Assembly (NCBI GenBank): GCA_003427395.1
Contig: BFEA01000853.1
Location: 250,402 to 278,256, forward strand
Length of the DNA: 27,855 bases
Origin: Chara braunii
Taxonomy: Eukaryota > Streptophyta > Charophyceae > Charales > Characeae
Reading direction: 5' to 3'
The notes beneath the pieces are model-generated. The model was not told the DNA's origin, made no database searches, and saw nothing but the letters and a program-made list of their open reading frames with translations. Of the stretch, positions 9,453 to 20,526 are shown piece by piece (the stretch's first letter is position 1; each line of letters opens with the position of its first letter). The position numbers and the translations under genes are program-made.

Positions 9453-9629
9453 GGGCGGGCAGTGATGGTTGCCCACTGGTAGCAGGGTTGAGTTTCCTCA
9501 ACCTGAATCTGGACGCGTTCGTGGAGATGTGCGGTTGAGAAAAACTCCGCGCGATTTCTGCACGTATCCACAGACACGACCAGATTCGGGCGTTGAGCAA
9601 ACTCAACGGTGCTGGTGGGACCTGGCCCC
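9453..9629. mobile_element. Long-TIR MITE T2, copy 1
   Basis: The left arm, from about 9470, reads CCCACTGGTAGC, GGGTTGAGTTTCCTCAAC, CCTGAATCTGGACGCGTTCG, GGAGATGTGC. The right arm, reverse-complemented, reads CCCACCAGCAC, GTTGAGTTTGCTCAACG, CCCGAATCTGGTCGTGT, GGATACGTGC. The arms thus pair for about 60 bp around a loop of about 30 bp. The family matches 9730-9900. A GGGCGGG motif sits at the left end (9453-9459). The target duplication is not clear for this copy. Confidence 0.7.
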
Positions 9630-9729
9630 TGCTGGAGTCGCAATTCAAACAGTGTGCGACGACGACAAGACGGCCCACTACAGTGGTAGGCCACAGCGGC
9701 AGGACGCACGGCAACTGTGTCCGGACTAA

Positions 9730-9900
9730 AGAGGAGATCCCACTAGCCAAGAAGATGGGATTAAGCGCCGGAATCTGGATGCGTTTTATGTAGAGATGCA
9801 GAAAAGCAGAGCAATCACATTCACAATCATCGGCACGTCTCCACAAACACGTCCAGATTCAGGTTTTCAATCCAATCTATTTGCTAGTGGGGTCCCGCCC
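9730..9900. mobile_element. Long-TIR MITE T2, copy 2
   Basis: The element is 171 bp, flanked by TAA at 9727-9729 and 9901-9903. The left end AGAGGAGATCCCACTAGC pairs position for position with the reverse complement of the right end, GGGCGGGACCCCACTAGC. Inner arms CCGGAATCTGGATGCGT and CCTGAATCTGGACGTGT also correspond. A 3-bp TAA duplication and G-rich inverted ends fit a Tourist-like (PIF/Harbinger) MITE. No coding capacity. Confidence 0.75.
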
Positions 9901-9980
9901 TAACTCCGCGACGTAGGGTCAGACTGTGATCGAAATGAGGTCATGGGCCTCGCTCCATCACTCTCGCTTATGTAATATTA

Positions 9981-10013
9981 GGGCCTCGTCACACCACTCC
10001 CGAACTTGGGAAT
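9981..10013 (+). mobile_element. Terminal fragment of Tourist-like element T3
   Basis: GGGCCTCGTCACACCACTCC, continuing CGAACTTGGGA, follows TTA at 9978-9980. Its reverse complement occurs at 23080-23107, followed there by TTA. The two therefore look like an identical element end next to a TTA target. Here the element is interrupted after about 30 bp by the (ATTT)n tail of a SINE. Confidence 0.7.
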
Positions 10014-10230
10014 TTTATTTATTTATTTATTTACTTATTTATTTACTTATTTATTTATCTATTTATTTATTTACTCTTTTATTAAAAAGAGGGGATGGTC
10101 TTGAGATATCAGCTGACCGGCCCCAGGCAAATCAGAAATATTCGGGTTTACCGGTCAAGTTCAGTCACCTAGGTTCGAACACGGGTCTGCATTTCAACAG
10201 TTCAATGGTGTACCCACGGAGCTAGGCTCT
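10014..10230 (-). mobile_element. tRNA-derived SINE (family II), minus strand, with (TAAA)n tail
   Basis: Read on the minus strand: box A TAGCTCCGTGGGTA, then CACCATTGAACTGTTGAAAT, GCAGACCCG, B box GTGTTCGAACC, then a body with GGGGCCGGTCAG and GCTGATATCTC, ending in a (TAAA)n tail. On the plus strand that tail is the TTTA repeat at 10014-10075. The body phrases recur at 27240-27290. CTTGGG followed by ATTT-rich sequence occurs at both borders (10005 and 10229), a probable imperfect target duplication blurred by the similar tail. Confidence 0.85.
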
Positions 10231-10250
10231 TGGGTATTTATTTATTTATA

Positions 10251-10392
10251 GAAAAGGTAGCTCTTGTCATTCCAAATGGGGGCCAGGGGCCTGGGAATAC
10301 ACCCCACAAGTCAACCCGGTACTTGGAGAACATGCTCGGGCCATTACCCAGCTATAGGCTTCAAAGTTTGTCAGGGAGCATCACCCCAGTTC
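10251..10392. other. Short unassigned spacer
   Basis: No feature recognised between the SINE border and the LINE tail. Confidence 0.4.
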
Positions 10393-10414
10393 TTTTTTTT
10401 TTTTTTTTTTTTTT

Positions 10415-11061
10415 AATAATATCCACTTACTGCCTATAAACTCAAGGATGAGGAACTGGGCAAAAAGAGAAGCTGTACTAGGATTACCCTCCCATCATCA
10501 CTGTCCAGTCACTCTGTGAGGAGCCTTTGTTGCCTAGACGGGCTTCCCACCACGCACCCCAGTTCGCTTTGGTGAAACTCATAACCGCAAATTGATGAGC
10601 AAGGATAGAGACACTATTGCCTACAGTATGCTCCAGGTCAGTCAAGGCTGCCTCCGACATTCATTCCACATAGAAAAGGGTAGTAGATGCCCAGTCCCAC
10701 GTGGGGAGGGTTGCCATTCCACAACTAAACTATGATTAGCAACTAATGGTCCTACTAGTATAAGAAGGGTGGGAGGAGAAGCATGTGATATTACTACAAC
10801 AAGCCTAGAACGGCCTGACCTCGGCCCATATCGGCCGAGAGGAACCTTACTTGTTCCTTACCTAGGTCCTGGACACTCTCCTCCCTACCCTACCCATTGT
10901 AGCCTACTGTGACTACTGACTGGAACCGAGTGCCCTGGTTCTCAAGGAGTGATAGAGAATGGTGTCGAGAGAGGGTTGTGTTAGGGGATATGGGTGGGAA
11001 TGGGGAGGCAGAGTGCGTGAGGAATGGAGTGGAGTGGGAGGGGACGAGGTTGCTGGGTGAG
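10415..11061 (-). other. LINE 3' untranslated region
   Basis: The region lies between the ORF2 stop (11062-11064) and the poly-A tail. It contains no open frame continuing ORF2. It is pyrimidine-rich on the minus strand near 10990-11050. No similarity to any SINE 3' end in the window was seen, so these SINEs probably do not share this LINE's 3' end. Confidence 0.6.
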
Positions 11062-14000
11062 CTACATTCCGGTGGTGAGCCCTGGAGAGATGACCATTTT
11101 GCCCTCGTGCGTGACTGCTGCCAATTGATTGTCTCTTGCCCTGGTGACGGGAAACCAGTGCTTGCCTCTGCTGGCCCGTCCTCCCACGACCTTCCTGATC
11201 CATTCGACTAGGATCATTGTCCTAATCCAGGCCTTGATTTTCTGGATCAGAGCGTCGTCCGCTGTCCACTGTTCCTTAAATAGGACGTTGTTCCGGTCCT
11301 CCCAGATGACCCAGATAAGGGTGGACCGGATGGCTTGTGCTACATAGCCTCTCCCTATATGGTTGAACCAGGTGTCTGGAATACGGCCATGGAGTGCCCA
11401 CGTCTCGTTCCAGGGAAGCAGAGGACCTACGAATTTGTCGCTCCCACCATTGCCAAATACGCTTGGAGCCGAACACGACCAGAAGAGTTGTTGTAGTGTC
11501 TCCTCCTCTCACCATCCACATCGCAGGCATTTCGTTTCAATGTCCATACCTCTCTCGAAGAGGCGAACTGAACAGGGGACTGCTGCATGTGAGAGGACCC
11601 AGAGTAGGCCAGCAAGTTTCTGTGATGGCAGAGCTGGTAGCTGCGCCCAGAAAGTTCGCAGCTCTCCCTCGGTGATGGTGTCCAACTCTTGTGTGTCTAG
11701 CCTATTCAGGCACTCTGCCGCTGGCCTCGGGAGTTCACCTTCCTTGGATAACAGACTTCTGCCAAGACTTGTGGAGAATTGGTGCAGGTATTTCCTGTGA
11801 CCCTGTGTTGGCTCCCAGTAATGCCCCTGCCAGTGGGGGTCAATCCGCAGTCTTCTCAGCAGTACTCCGTTGGCTTGCAGGTCGTGTGTGGTGATCCCAG
11901 CCCTAGTATTGATGTGCACACAGACCTGCTGGAGATCCTGGTTTGAGGGGATAGCGATTATAGTCTGGGGCTGGAGTTGGTCGGGGTGTCTCCTGTCGTT
12001 GGTTTGCTTCCATGACTGAGCCGTCCACGTGTCGTCTTCCGACTGTTCGAGGACCTGGAGTGTTCTTTGCTCTCCTTCCCTCGTGACGTAGCAGTATCAT
12101 TGTCCCTCTATTGGGGCTTCAGAGGTGAGTAGGTCTACCCAATGGGCCGGTATAGCCGAGATTAGTTGCTGCCTTCTTTCTGTGATCAGCTGGAGCCTTC
12201 CTAGCTTTCGCTTGATTGCTTCGGCTGGGAGCCACTCCTGAGTCTCCTCACTCCCGATGTCTTGCACCAGTGTCACACTTTTCTCAGTCCAGCGCTTGCC
12301 AAAGTTTCCTGGAGTCGCAGTGGTTGCGAAGGGGTTACCTCGCTCGTTCAGGATTTCCAGGTTATCGAATAGTAATTGCCTCAGGACTTCATCCTTGGTG
12401 TTTGGCGCCTTGGCATGGGGGGGATGAGTGCTCTCCAGTCAGTCCAGCATGCGCCAACAAGGTGGGAGTGTGGTTGCCTGCGCAGGAAGGAAGGCATGAA
12501 GATTACCGCCCAGACATCCCTCTAACTTGTGAGCGAGAACTCCTGCCGCAGGAGGTATTCCAGTATAGGTAGCCACATTCTGCGTTCGGACTGAGTTGCT
12601 GCTTTCTGAAGCCACTTGGTGAGCATAGCGAGGTTCTCCTTGTACGGGTCTGTGATGCCCAGGTCTCCCTGCTCCTTGGCTGTGGTTACTTTTGTCCAGG
12701 CGCACATGGATATAAAGCCCTGCCCCTCATGGGCTGAAGGCTTCCACAGGTATCTTGCGGCATCTGAAGTGATCATCTTGGCTGTTGACTTGGTGATTAA
12801 GCATACGGCTGCCACATGCCAGAGTTGAGCGAAGACTACTGAGGTGAGTAGGCGGGCTCGTCCCAACAACGAGATTCCAACTGCGACCCTGTACCGCTGG
12901 ATGCTGGTCTGTGTTTTTGAGCGAAGGAGGGCTTGCTGCTTTGGTCGCGCACTTGTCAGGGAGACTTGCATGCCTAGATATCTCTTTGATATCTCCGAGG
13001 GGATTCGCTTCATGCCACAGTCTGGCCCCGGAAGGTCATAGTTAGCTGGGAGAAAATAGATAGATTTCTCCTAGTTCACCCGTGCTTCTGACAGTTGGAC
13101 ACATGTGTCGAGGAGGGCCTTGGCTTCGTATGTGGACTCGGGGAGGGCTTCCATTGTGAGAAGGAGGTCATCAACAATAGCTCCGGTAAGCAAGGTGTCT
13201 CCATCTCCCAAATCAAGCCCCCGGATGTGAGGGGAGGCGCGGAGAGAGTTGAGCAGCACTTCCATTTGTAACGTGAAGAGGAGGGATCATGCTCGCGGGC
13301 AGCCCTGACACAGCGAGCGTGTTAGAGAGAAAGTTTGATATAGAAATCCGTTTACGCTGACTATCGCTGTTGCACCTGTGTATAATTCTCTGACCCAGTG
13401 TCGGTACATGGGGCCGAAGCCCATGTGCTCCAGCGTGGCTAGTACAAACGACCAGTTGACACAGTCGTACGCCTTCTCTAAGTCAAGTATTGCTACCATC
13501 ACTTGCCGGTCTTCTCTCTGGATGATCTCGACTGCGCCTGCCACCATCAACATGTTCTCAGCGATGGATCTGCCTTGCACGAAGGCGCCCTGGTCCGTGT
13601 GGACCAGTGCCGGGAGGTGTAACGCGAGTCTTCTAGCCAGCATTTTGACAAGAATCTTGTAAGATACGTTCAGGCGTGAAATAGGGCGCCAGTTTCGCAC
13701 ATTGCATTTGTCCCCCTTCTTGTAAATCAGCGTGATGATGTCGAGCTTCATGTCACTGGTCAGGGTGCCTCCTCAAAGGATCCTGTTGTAATTGTTGAGG
13801 AGTATAGGGCCAATGTGCTCCCATGTTGCCTCGTAGAACTCGACGGGGAGGCCGTCTGATCTGGGGCTTTTCCCGTGGGCCATGCTTCTAATTGCAAACT
13901 TTAGCTCTTCAAGCATAAGTGGTTCGTCTAGTTGCTGCCTAGCTGCCTCTGGAAGTCGAGACTATGTATGCTGCTATAGATTGTGCTCTTCTCTCAGTTG

Positions 14001-15211
14001 CTGCAGTGTCTGGTCCGGTTGTCTCCGTGAGGTGAGTATGTCCCCCAAGTAGGTGAGTGAGTATTACCCAATTGTTGCCGAGTCTTTCGAAGGTACCGCC
14101 TCTTGGAAGAAGGGTTGGTGCATCACCCTCATGAGGGAGTGTTATCGCGGTGGGCATACTCGATGAAAGGTTTCCTTGGACAATCGATCGCTGGTGGCCA
14201 TTCCTCTTTCCTATGCTCTACTGGCCTAGAGCACTTGCTGCTTCATTTGGATGCCTTCTAGTTCCTGGGGGGCTTGTCCTTTTGGTGCTGCCAGTACAGT
14301 TCCGCCAACGGATTCTTGTCCAGTTCATCTTCTGCCTCTGCTATCATGTCTCTCCATTTTTGTTCCTCTTGTCATTTGCCCTTGGCCTGAATGCACGAGA
14401 ATACGTCTAGGGCTCTTGTAACTACTCTGAACCTTATCTGCAACCACTCCTCCTCGGATTCAAAGTCGCCTCTTGTTTGGTGCCAGTCCGCCCAATGCGT
14501 TGTTATCCACCGAACTATGTTTGGTATTTTGAGCAGATCCGTGTTTAACCGGAAGGTGCCCGGGCCTCTTACCAGTTGGTCTGCCAGTCTATCAGCGGTC
14601 AGTGATCAGAGATGGACTCGATGGTATAGTCAACTGAGGTGAGTGCATCTCAGGCTGCACCCACAGCCAGGACCAGATCTAGTCTTCGCTTGGGAGGAGG
14701 GTGGTCGCCCGTTCGCTAAGAAGAGAACCAGGTGTAACCTGGTTTTGTGGGGTGGGTGGTCCTATAGGAGTCCACCAGTCTGCGCTCTTACATAAAGCCG
14801 GAGAGCATGATAGTGTCGGTCTTCTGTGGTGCGACCTCTTGCGATTCTAGTTCCGGTGTGAGAACTACATTGACGTCTCCAGCGAGGACTTTCTTCCATC
14901 CCCAATCGGATTCTCCACCATGCCCAATGTCCCCGGATGTCCGCATCTTGATCCAGCGACTCGAAGTCCAAGTTTCGGTGGAATAGGATGGCGCAACTTC
15001 CTTTGGTGTCGTCTGCAGGCGCCCACAGTTGGGGCCCCTTCCTCCACTTGTTGCACTGTGCAATCTTTCTTTCGCCCAGCTTGGTCTTCTGCGGTAGGAC
15101 GATTTGTACTGTCTGATCGTGCATCCACGTCTTCAGGCGTGCCTTCTTGTGGCGTCTTGAGGAGTCTCTCAGCCCCGAAATGTTCCACGTGGCCAATCTA
15201 AGGCTGGACAT
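11062..15211 (-). pseudogene. LINE ORF2 (endonuclease-reverse transcriptase), inactivated
   Basis: Translation begins at the ATG at 15211 (MSSLRLATWNISGL). The AP endonuclease N-terminus is clear, but the catalytic Q-E-T-K motif reads QKTK (lost Glu). About 50-60 residues before LAGDVN (normally GDFN) are missing, with a frame change. The C-terminal SDH motif (about 14602-14610) is followed by a stop. The reverse transcriptase follows in another frame: GKSPRSDGLPVEFYEA, LIYKKGDKCNVRNWRPIS, motif A AILDLEKAYDCVNW, motif B LCQGCP, and IVDD in place of YADD (13167-13178). Stops interrupt this frame at 13773-13775, 13287-13289 and 13071-13073. The thumb (YLGMQVSL, down to 12522) and a zf-RVT-like region with CLRCG (about 11510-11525) follow after another frame change. 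The C-terminus (IWEDRNNVLF) ends with a TAG at 11062. It would have nicked target DNA and primed reverse transcription; it cannot do so now. Confidence 0.9.
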
Positions 15212-15260
15212 TGGAGGTAGTGGTTGCAGCGGGGTATTGGATCTGCGGGAGTTCTTCACC

Positions 15261-16013
15261 TTATTGTCTTTCGTGAAGCTGTCTTCTGCCGGATTCTGCC
15301 TCTGGTGGGTTGGTCCAAGGGGCGAGAAGCACGTTCCGGAACCCTGTTGAGTGTGGTTGTTTGTCTGTGGCCAGGGTTCCGCAAAACTTTGCGACCAGCT
15401 TGGCGTTAATATCTTCTGTGAAATAGGTTTCCTGCAACTCTTCTACTGCGGTGGTGGAGAGCAAGGTGGAGGGAAGCCAAACCACCCCTTGTGTTGCCAA
15501 CAATGCGGTAGTGTCGAGTGCCACCTTCGCATCAATGACACCGATCGAGAAATGCCAGCTCCCCCCTACTGCGGCTGCTATCGTCTTTCTGTTAATCCGG
15601 ATGACAGGGACTAGTCTCAACGGGAAGCGATCGACGATGAAGGTTGCTGCAGCTGCTTTGACTGCTTCCTTCAAGTTCGTTGTTGGGGAAGCGCTCACAC
15701 TGAGGGGATCATCAACAATCCCCGCTCGGTCCTTTTGGCCATGAATTTAGTCCCCTGAGGTGTGAGCATGAAGCATAATAACACAAGCTGGTGTCGGATT
15801 GTGCCTCCTGCCGCTGTGGTGCTCGATGGCTGGGTGGTCAAGATGGTAGCTTGCGGAGCTGGTGCCACCGGGCCTGCATGCTGCGTCACCGCGCGAAGCG
15901 CGACTGTGTCTGTGGTTTACATTGACCAAATGGTTGACTAGAGTAGAAAGCGTGTGGGCGCGCATACTTAAGGCGCGTGTGATCTCTTTTATTATTGATG
16001 GTTGTGAAGCCAT
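15261..16013 (-). pseudogene. LINE ORF1 remnant
   Basis: An open frame starts at the ATG at 16011-16013 (MASQPSIIKEITRALSMRAH) and runs 88 codons. An overlapping frame at 15889-15695 ends in GTKFMAKRTERGLLMIPSV. The first frame resumes at 15698 (SPTTNLKEAVKAAAATFIVD) for 145 codons to a TAA at 15261. The pieces overlap end to end and so look like one ORF of about 250 codons broken by two compensating frameshifts. In position it is an ORF1 (RNA-binding, gag-like) protein just upstream of ORF2. I see no CCHC knuckle or RRM signature in what remains, so the assignment rests on position. Confidence 0.65.
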
Positions 16014-16027
16014 TGGTCGCCGACCAA
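16013..16027. repeat. 15-bp palindrome at the LINE ORF1 start
   Basis: TTGGTCG-C-CGACCAA overlaps the first base of the ORF1 start codon (ATG at 16013-16011 on the minus strand). In the LINE RNA it would form a 7-bp hairpin directly in front of the start codon. It may be chance. Confidence 0.7.
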
Positions 16028-16280
16028 GATTTTATTTACGTTTAAACTAGGATTAAATATATATTTTATTCTTGATTGGTATGCTTGACCGTGACGTGTG
16101 TGCTCATATGGAGGACGACATCGATGAAGGCACGGTTTTGTATAGCCGCGCGGTGGACGCGGAAGGTTTAATGAGCGTGGGATTAGTTGGTAGACCGAGA
16201 CGTGGCATAGAACGTTTCAAATAGACTGGCGCGCCACATAGTATCCGATATATAAGCGACTGACTGTGCTAGAGCCAGCC
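16028..16280. other. Unassigned; possible LINE 5' UTR or flank
   Basis: A 47-codon plus-strand open frame (16081-16224, beginning MLDRDVCAHMEDD) is present, with nothing else to support translation. The A/T-rich 16040-16075 could belong to the LINE 5' UTR. Confidence 0.35.
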
Positions 16281-16342
16281 TTAGGCTTAGCACTATTGGT
16301 TACAGTGTCCGACTTTCATAAGCATGATTCAGGGATCGAGGC
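16281..16342 (+). mobile_element. tRNA-like SINE head, degenerate
   Basis: Box A-like TAGCACTATTGG (16288-16299) and B box-like GGGATCGAGGC (16332-16342) lie at tRNA spacing, with CCGACTTTCATAAGCATGAT in the anticodon-arm position. The B box deviates from consensus. A body may extend to about 16540, where (TTA)n occurs (16521-16533). No tail or target duplication confirms it. Confidence 0.4.
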
Positions 16343-19300
16343 TTACGGACGACGGCAAAGGAGTATTGGAACGGCGTGAAGAGTCCAAGGGGTTGAGGGC
16401 CCGGCGGAGCTATTATCCTCGGTTCTGCCGTCAACGGGGTCGGAGTGGTGCCAGCAGGTCTTTTTCTCGTCAGGGACTCTTTGGCGATTAAAATTTTCTA
16501 AGTATTTTATTTTTATCATCATTATTATTATTATTTTCATAATCCAGCGTTCTTTGACTCGGATGCGGCGCTGGATTTAGAGGCTGTCACAACGGTCGAG
16601 GATTTTAAGCACGCGCTTCTTATGATGATCTGCGGGGTCCTGTGTGTTCGAAATATCAGCGAAACTCCTCGACTTTGCCCGTCTTGAAAAATACGGGTCG
16701 ACGAGTTTAACGAGCGTGTAAGTCGGTAAGTGAATTAGCCTACGAGCCGGAAGGAACCTGAATGGCGGGGACTATCTGTGGGAGCGTCGTCTGTTCCTTG
16801 CAGTCGGCCGTGGAAGGTTGAGTATGAGCATGTCCGCCGGGACTCGGAGAAAAGTTGACTGTGTCTGGGCAGGAGCGGCCCAAGGCACTGTGAAGATTGA
16901 CACAGCGGTGTTCTGTTCAGGCTGCGCCCATGGAACCCGCCCCTACTTCGGTCCCCAAAAAACATCCATTTGACTTTCTGTTGCTATCGTTGAGACCGGC
17001 ACTGGGACCCGCCTCACGCTACAGGCCCCGTAGCTAGCCTGCACCCTCACACTCGTCGCAATGTCGGGAATCAACCCGACAGTCAGGCATAGGTCGTGCA
17101 CCTCAACGCTGTCCAGCTTTGGGGTTGACTGATTCGGGCAAGAGAGTTGTTATACACTCCTTAGTGAACTTCCACTTCGACGACTATCGTCATGTTACCC
17201 GTATTAAGGGATGCGCTCTATGGTGTTTGGGTTTAGCATATGGCCCGTCACCAATCAGGGCAAAGTGAAAGAAGAAGAGTAAGAGGGGACCGCCAAAGTG
17301 AGGGGATGAAACCGGATGGGAAATTGCGCCAGGTACGTGCAGAACGAATAGGACATGGCGGGGACTGAAAGAACGAACAAGATAAACGGGGAAGAAGGTG
17401 TTTCATGCCTGTTCCTTGATGGAAACGGTTGAATGAAGATCCGTTTTCGACATTCCTTGCCATGACGAATCTAATGGCGAAGTTAAAATTTGAGATTAGT
17501 GGCCGATTTTGGCGCCGTAGAGAAAAATGGTGCGCAAAAGAAATCGGGAAGCAAGGAAGAGGAGGGAGTGCGAGTGAAGATTCTGAACCACATTCGTTTC
17601 TTGACAGTTTTCGATAACGTAAAATACTAATCAGGGGTTTTAAGGGTCAGCGAGCACGAATCTACTGTTAGAATGAGGTGGGCATTAGTAGAGAAAGAGT
17701 CGGAATAAAACGATGGTGCGCGGAGCTATGAAAGAGGAAAAAAGAGGTCAGTGAGTTTCAGTTTCTTTATCGATCGATTTTGATGAGAGGAGAGGGGTTG
17801 GGCGAGTGTGATGGTGGAGACGGATTGAAAGGAGGGGCAGCGTTTTTTTGCGGTATGGAGCACCAGCCTCGCGTGAAGGAAAAGTTTCAAAGAAAAAAAA
17901 AAAGGATGTACCCGTACGTATTTAGTGGAAAGGTCCGGTCTTATTTTTACGTGAAAAAGTCATTATCGACCTCGTGGTTTTTTGCTGTCGACGACCACGT
18001 TCGTATTCAAAGTTCTTGTAGTTATGAATCGGCGCTTTGCCTTCTCATTCGTGTTTGGTCGCGACCCCCGTCTTCTTGCCGCCTGCCATCCTGATCCTCG
18101 TCACGCAACCTATTTTCATGGTGCCCACCTTGATAGTACAGTCGTCGTACTCATAACTGAGGTGGTCCTTAATTCACTGTGACACTAATATCATTCCTTC
18201 CCTCGCTTCTCTAATCCTTGTCGGACCTGCCCATACTTAAGGGTGAAGGCGTATTCGGATACTATGCAAGCAAAGAAAGAGGGGGGAGAAATCGAGTGTC
18301 TGTCTGATAAAGTTAGACAGACGAGATTCGAGTTGCGCATGCTCTGCTGGAGGTTGTTTTGCGATCCGACCCTGCCCACTGCCAAGCCCTTATTGGTGGT
18401 GGTTATGTTGCCGATTGTACCCATTATGGTGCTGCCTGTGTTTGGTCGATGAATCTGCGATAGTAGCTCCGTTGCTAATTCAACCAAACCTGGTTGTGCT
18501 AACAATCGGTATATTTGTACGCTAGGAGAGGGGTGAGAGTGAACTGAGAGGGAACAGCAGAAGACTTACCTGCATGACGGGCCAGGCAGGGTTGGCTTCT
18601 TTGTGAACGTGGCTGCTATGCTGCTCCGCTTCGCGGACTGTAGCACTATTGGGTCTTAGTCCGTACGAGTCTGGCTGGTAAGGTGGCCAGACAGGTCCTT
18701 ACTCCGTACCCACGCCAAGGATCTTTTTCAAGACATATGTTCATTGTGTTGTGTTATGTTATGTGTTCTAGCAAAGGGCTTGTTTCTGCACGGTTAAAAA
18801 ATAGTGGGCTGAAGACAGTAGTGGCTCGTCATTCATGCAACAATCTGTATGAGTCGTGGCACTGGGAGATTGCAGATGGCTTATTGATTTAGTTTTCACC
18901 TGCATAGTGGATTCCCCACCACTCGACTAATCGTAGTAATCCTAAAATTAACACGTATTGCACAGCTGGGCGGACTACTGCATATTCCCATATGGCTAGC
19001 GCCTGTATGCACGCTACTTGTTGCAACTCCGTTGGGGTCGCTTTGTGACTTAGAGGCGGTTACTACTGATGAGAAACGAGACTGTTGAAGTTTTGTTCGC
19101 TGTGTTTTCTGTAGACGCTGCCAAGTACCATTGTTGCCCGTCAGATAACGTGTTACCCGCAACACCAAGTGTAACTGATTCCTGCTACGTATTGCTCTTG
19201 CAGTGCGGGTCACTGTACCAGGTTAAATTACTACATATTGATTGCGATTTGTGCGTAGCTAATGCATGGGCGGCATCCTACTAAGCTTGGTTGAGGTGCC

Positions 19301-19993
19301 TTTACTCTCGTATTGAACGCAGGAAAGTGTTCCACTTGGAGGCTACTACAGTTTGATCGGGGGATGAGCTATAGCGACTTGGGGAACTGGCTAAGATGTA
19401 AGGAGGGTATTGTTGCAAGTTGGAAAGTTTTCGGAGAGTCGACAGCTGACGGTTTGATTTTGATTAACCAAGGTTGTTTTGTGCAAACTGGCCGCCATTG
19501 CGGCACCCTTAGGTGAATCAAGATAGCAAGGCCCTCTCTTGCGAGTTGAGTCAGTCCCTCGTTTGTATCTCGAGCGCCTGAAACCTCTTCTTCTGCCTTT
19601 CTTACTGTAAGTCTAGTCTATTGGCTCTAAGAGGAAGGCGGCAGGCGGGATTGCAACCCGTAGGACCACATCAAGACTCTGTGGGGAGTCCGCTCACCGA
19701 TTGTGGGAACTATGTCGGAACCGAAGCTAGGTTCTGGAGGTAGGGAACTGACAGGTATACCACCTTCTGACCGTATAAACCCACTATACCCATGTTTCTC
19801 CCACTAGTCTGATTGTTGTATGTATGTGTTCCCCTATGAATTTTGCTTTCTTTTCAGGATCAAATCAGACTGAATAGAAGAAATGTGTATGAGAAACTTA
19901 AGTTTCTCTTCTATTTTGACTGAAAGCAGACTAAGGGATGAACTGGGAGGAAAACAATTTTGCATGTATTTGATTGGGTCAACCAAGGACTAG
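16343..19993. other. 3.6 kb without a recognisable gene
   Basis: No open frame exceeds about 105 codons on either strand and none shows a known motif. Small hairpins occur, for example GTCGGGAATCAACCCGAC (17062-17079). GGTAAGGTGGCC and GGTCCTTACTCC near 18680-18702 form a loose inverted pair. No similarity to the transposon families elsewhere in the window was found. It may be old, eroded repeat DNA. Confidence 0.5.
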
Positions 19994-20526
19994 GCATTGT
20001 TTCGAAGCAGAATGGTCCAAGGCTATGTTTATTTGACTGTTTTTTGAAGGACCAGACATTGTTTCTAAGATGAATGACCTTGTTGATGTGTTTAGTTTTG
20101 AGGGTTTGACTAACTGATCTTTGAAACCAAGTATGGTTTTTACGCTGAATGACTTGGTTTGTCTATTTCTTTTGGGGTTTTTGACTGATGTTGGTCTAAG
20201 AGATCCAACTTCATGCTTTGAATGGTTTTGGGATAGCCTGAACATTGTTTCTAAGTCGAAGGGTTCAACTTCTTGTTTTATTTCCGATGAAGGATTTTTG
20301 GTTTAAGGCTAAGCATTGTTTATAAGCTGAATAGTTTAGCCTGAAGCCACGCACATAAGTATAAACTGAGTATAACAGAAAATACTTTATTTATATTTGC
20401 ATGTGAACTGATAGTTTGACATTGTTTCTAAGCAGAATGGTCCAATGCTAAGTTGTATCACTAAAAAGAAAAGAACTACATAATATAATTGAAAGTAATC
20501 TGAGCAAGTTGAGCATTGTTTCCAAG
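19994..20526. repeat. Degenerate tandem repeat with CATTGTTTCTAAG core
   Basis: The core CATTGTTTCTAAG, usually followed by C-GAATGGTCC-like sequence, begins at 19994, 20057, 20132 (weak), 20243, 20314, 20420 and 20514. Spacings are 63, 75, 111, 71, 106 and 94 bp. The unevenness suggests an old array with indels. The core copies at 19994 and 20420 share CAGAATGGTCCAA as well. No start-to-stop frame spans the array. Confidence 0.75.

Larger units (their letters stand above)
10393..16013 (-). mobile_element. L1-type LINE retrotransposon, decayed, minus strand
   Basis: From 5' to 3' on the minus strand: ORF1 remnant (16013 to 15261), ORF2 with AP endonuclease, reverse transcriptase and C-terminal CxxC region (15211 to 11062), a 3' UTR of about 650 bp (11061 to 10415) and a 22-nt poly-A tail (T run at 10393-10414 on the plus strand). 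The near-complete length of about 5.6 kb and strong domain order make the call secure. The 5' UTR boundary is not visible; the ORF1 start near 16013 is the minimum. No target duplication was recognised at either side. SINE heads elsewhere in the window could have depended on such an element for mobilisation, but their tails differ from this one. Confidence 0.9.

Noticed and set aside
10014-10075. TTTA microsatellite as an independent feature
   Set aside because: It is explained as the 3' tail of the minus-strand SINE next to it.
16081-16224. 47-codon plus-strand ORF, MLDRDVCAHMEDD...
   Set aside because: Too short to judge. It lies between a LINE 5' end and a tRNA-like head with no supporting context.
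19994-20526. CRISPR-like array
   Set aside because: Cores are degenerate and unevenly spaced, spacers are related to each other, and the context is eukaryotic.
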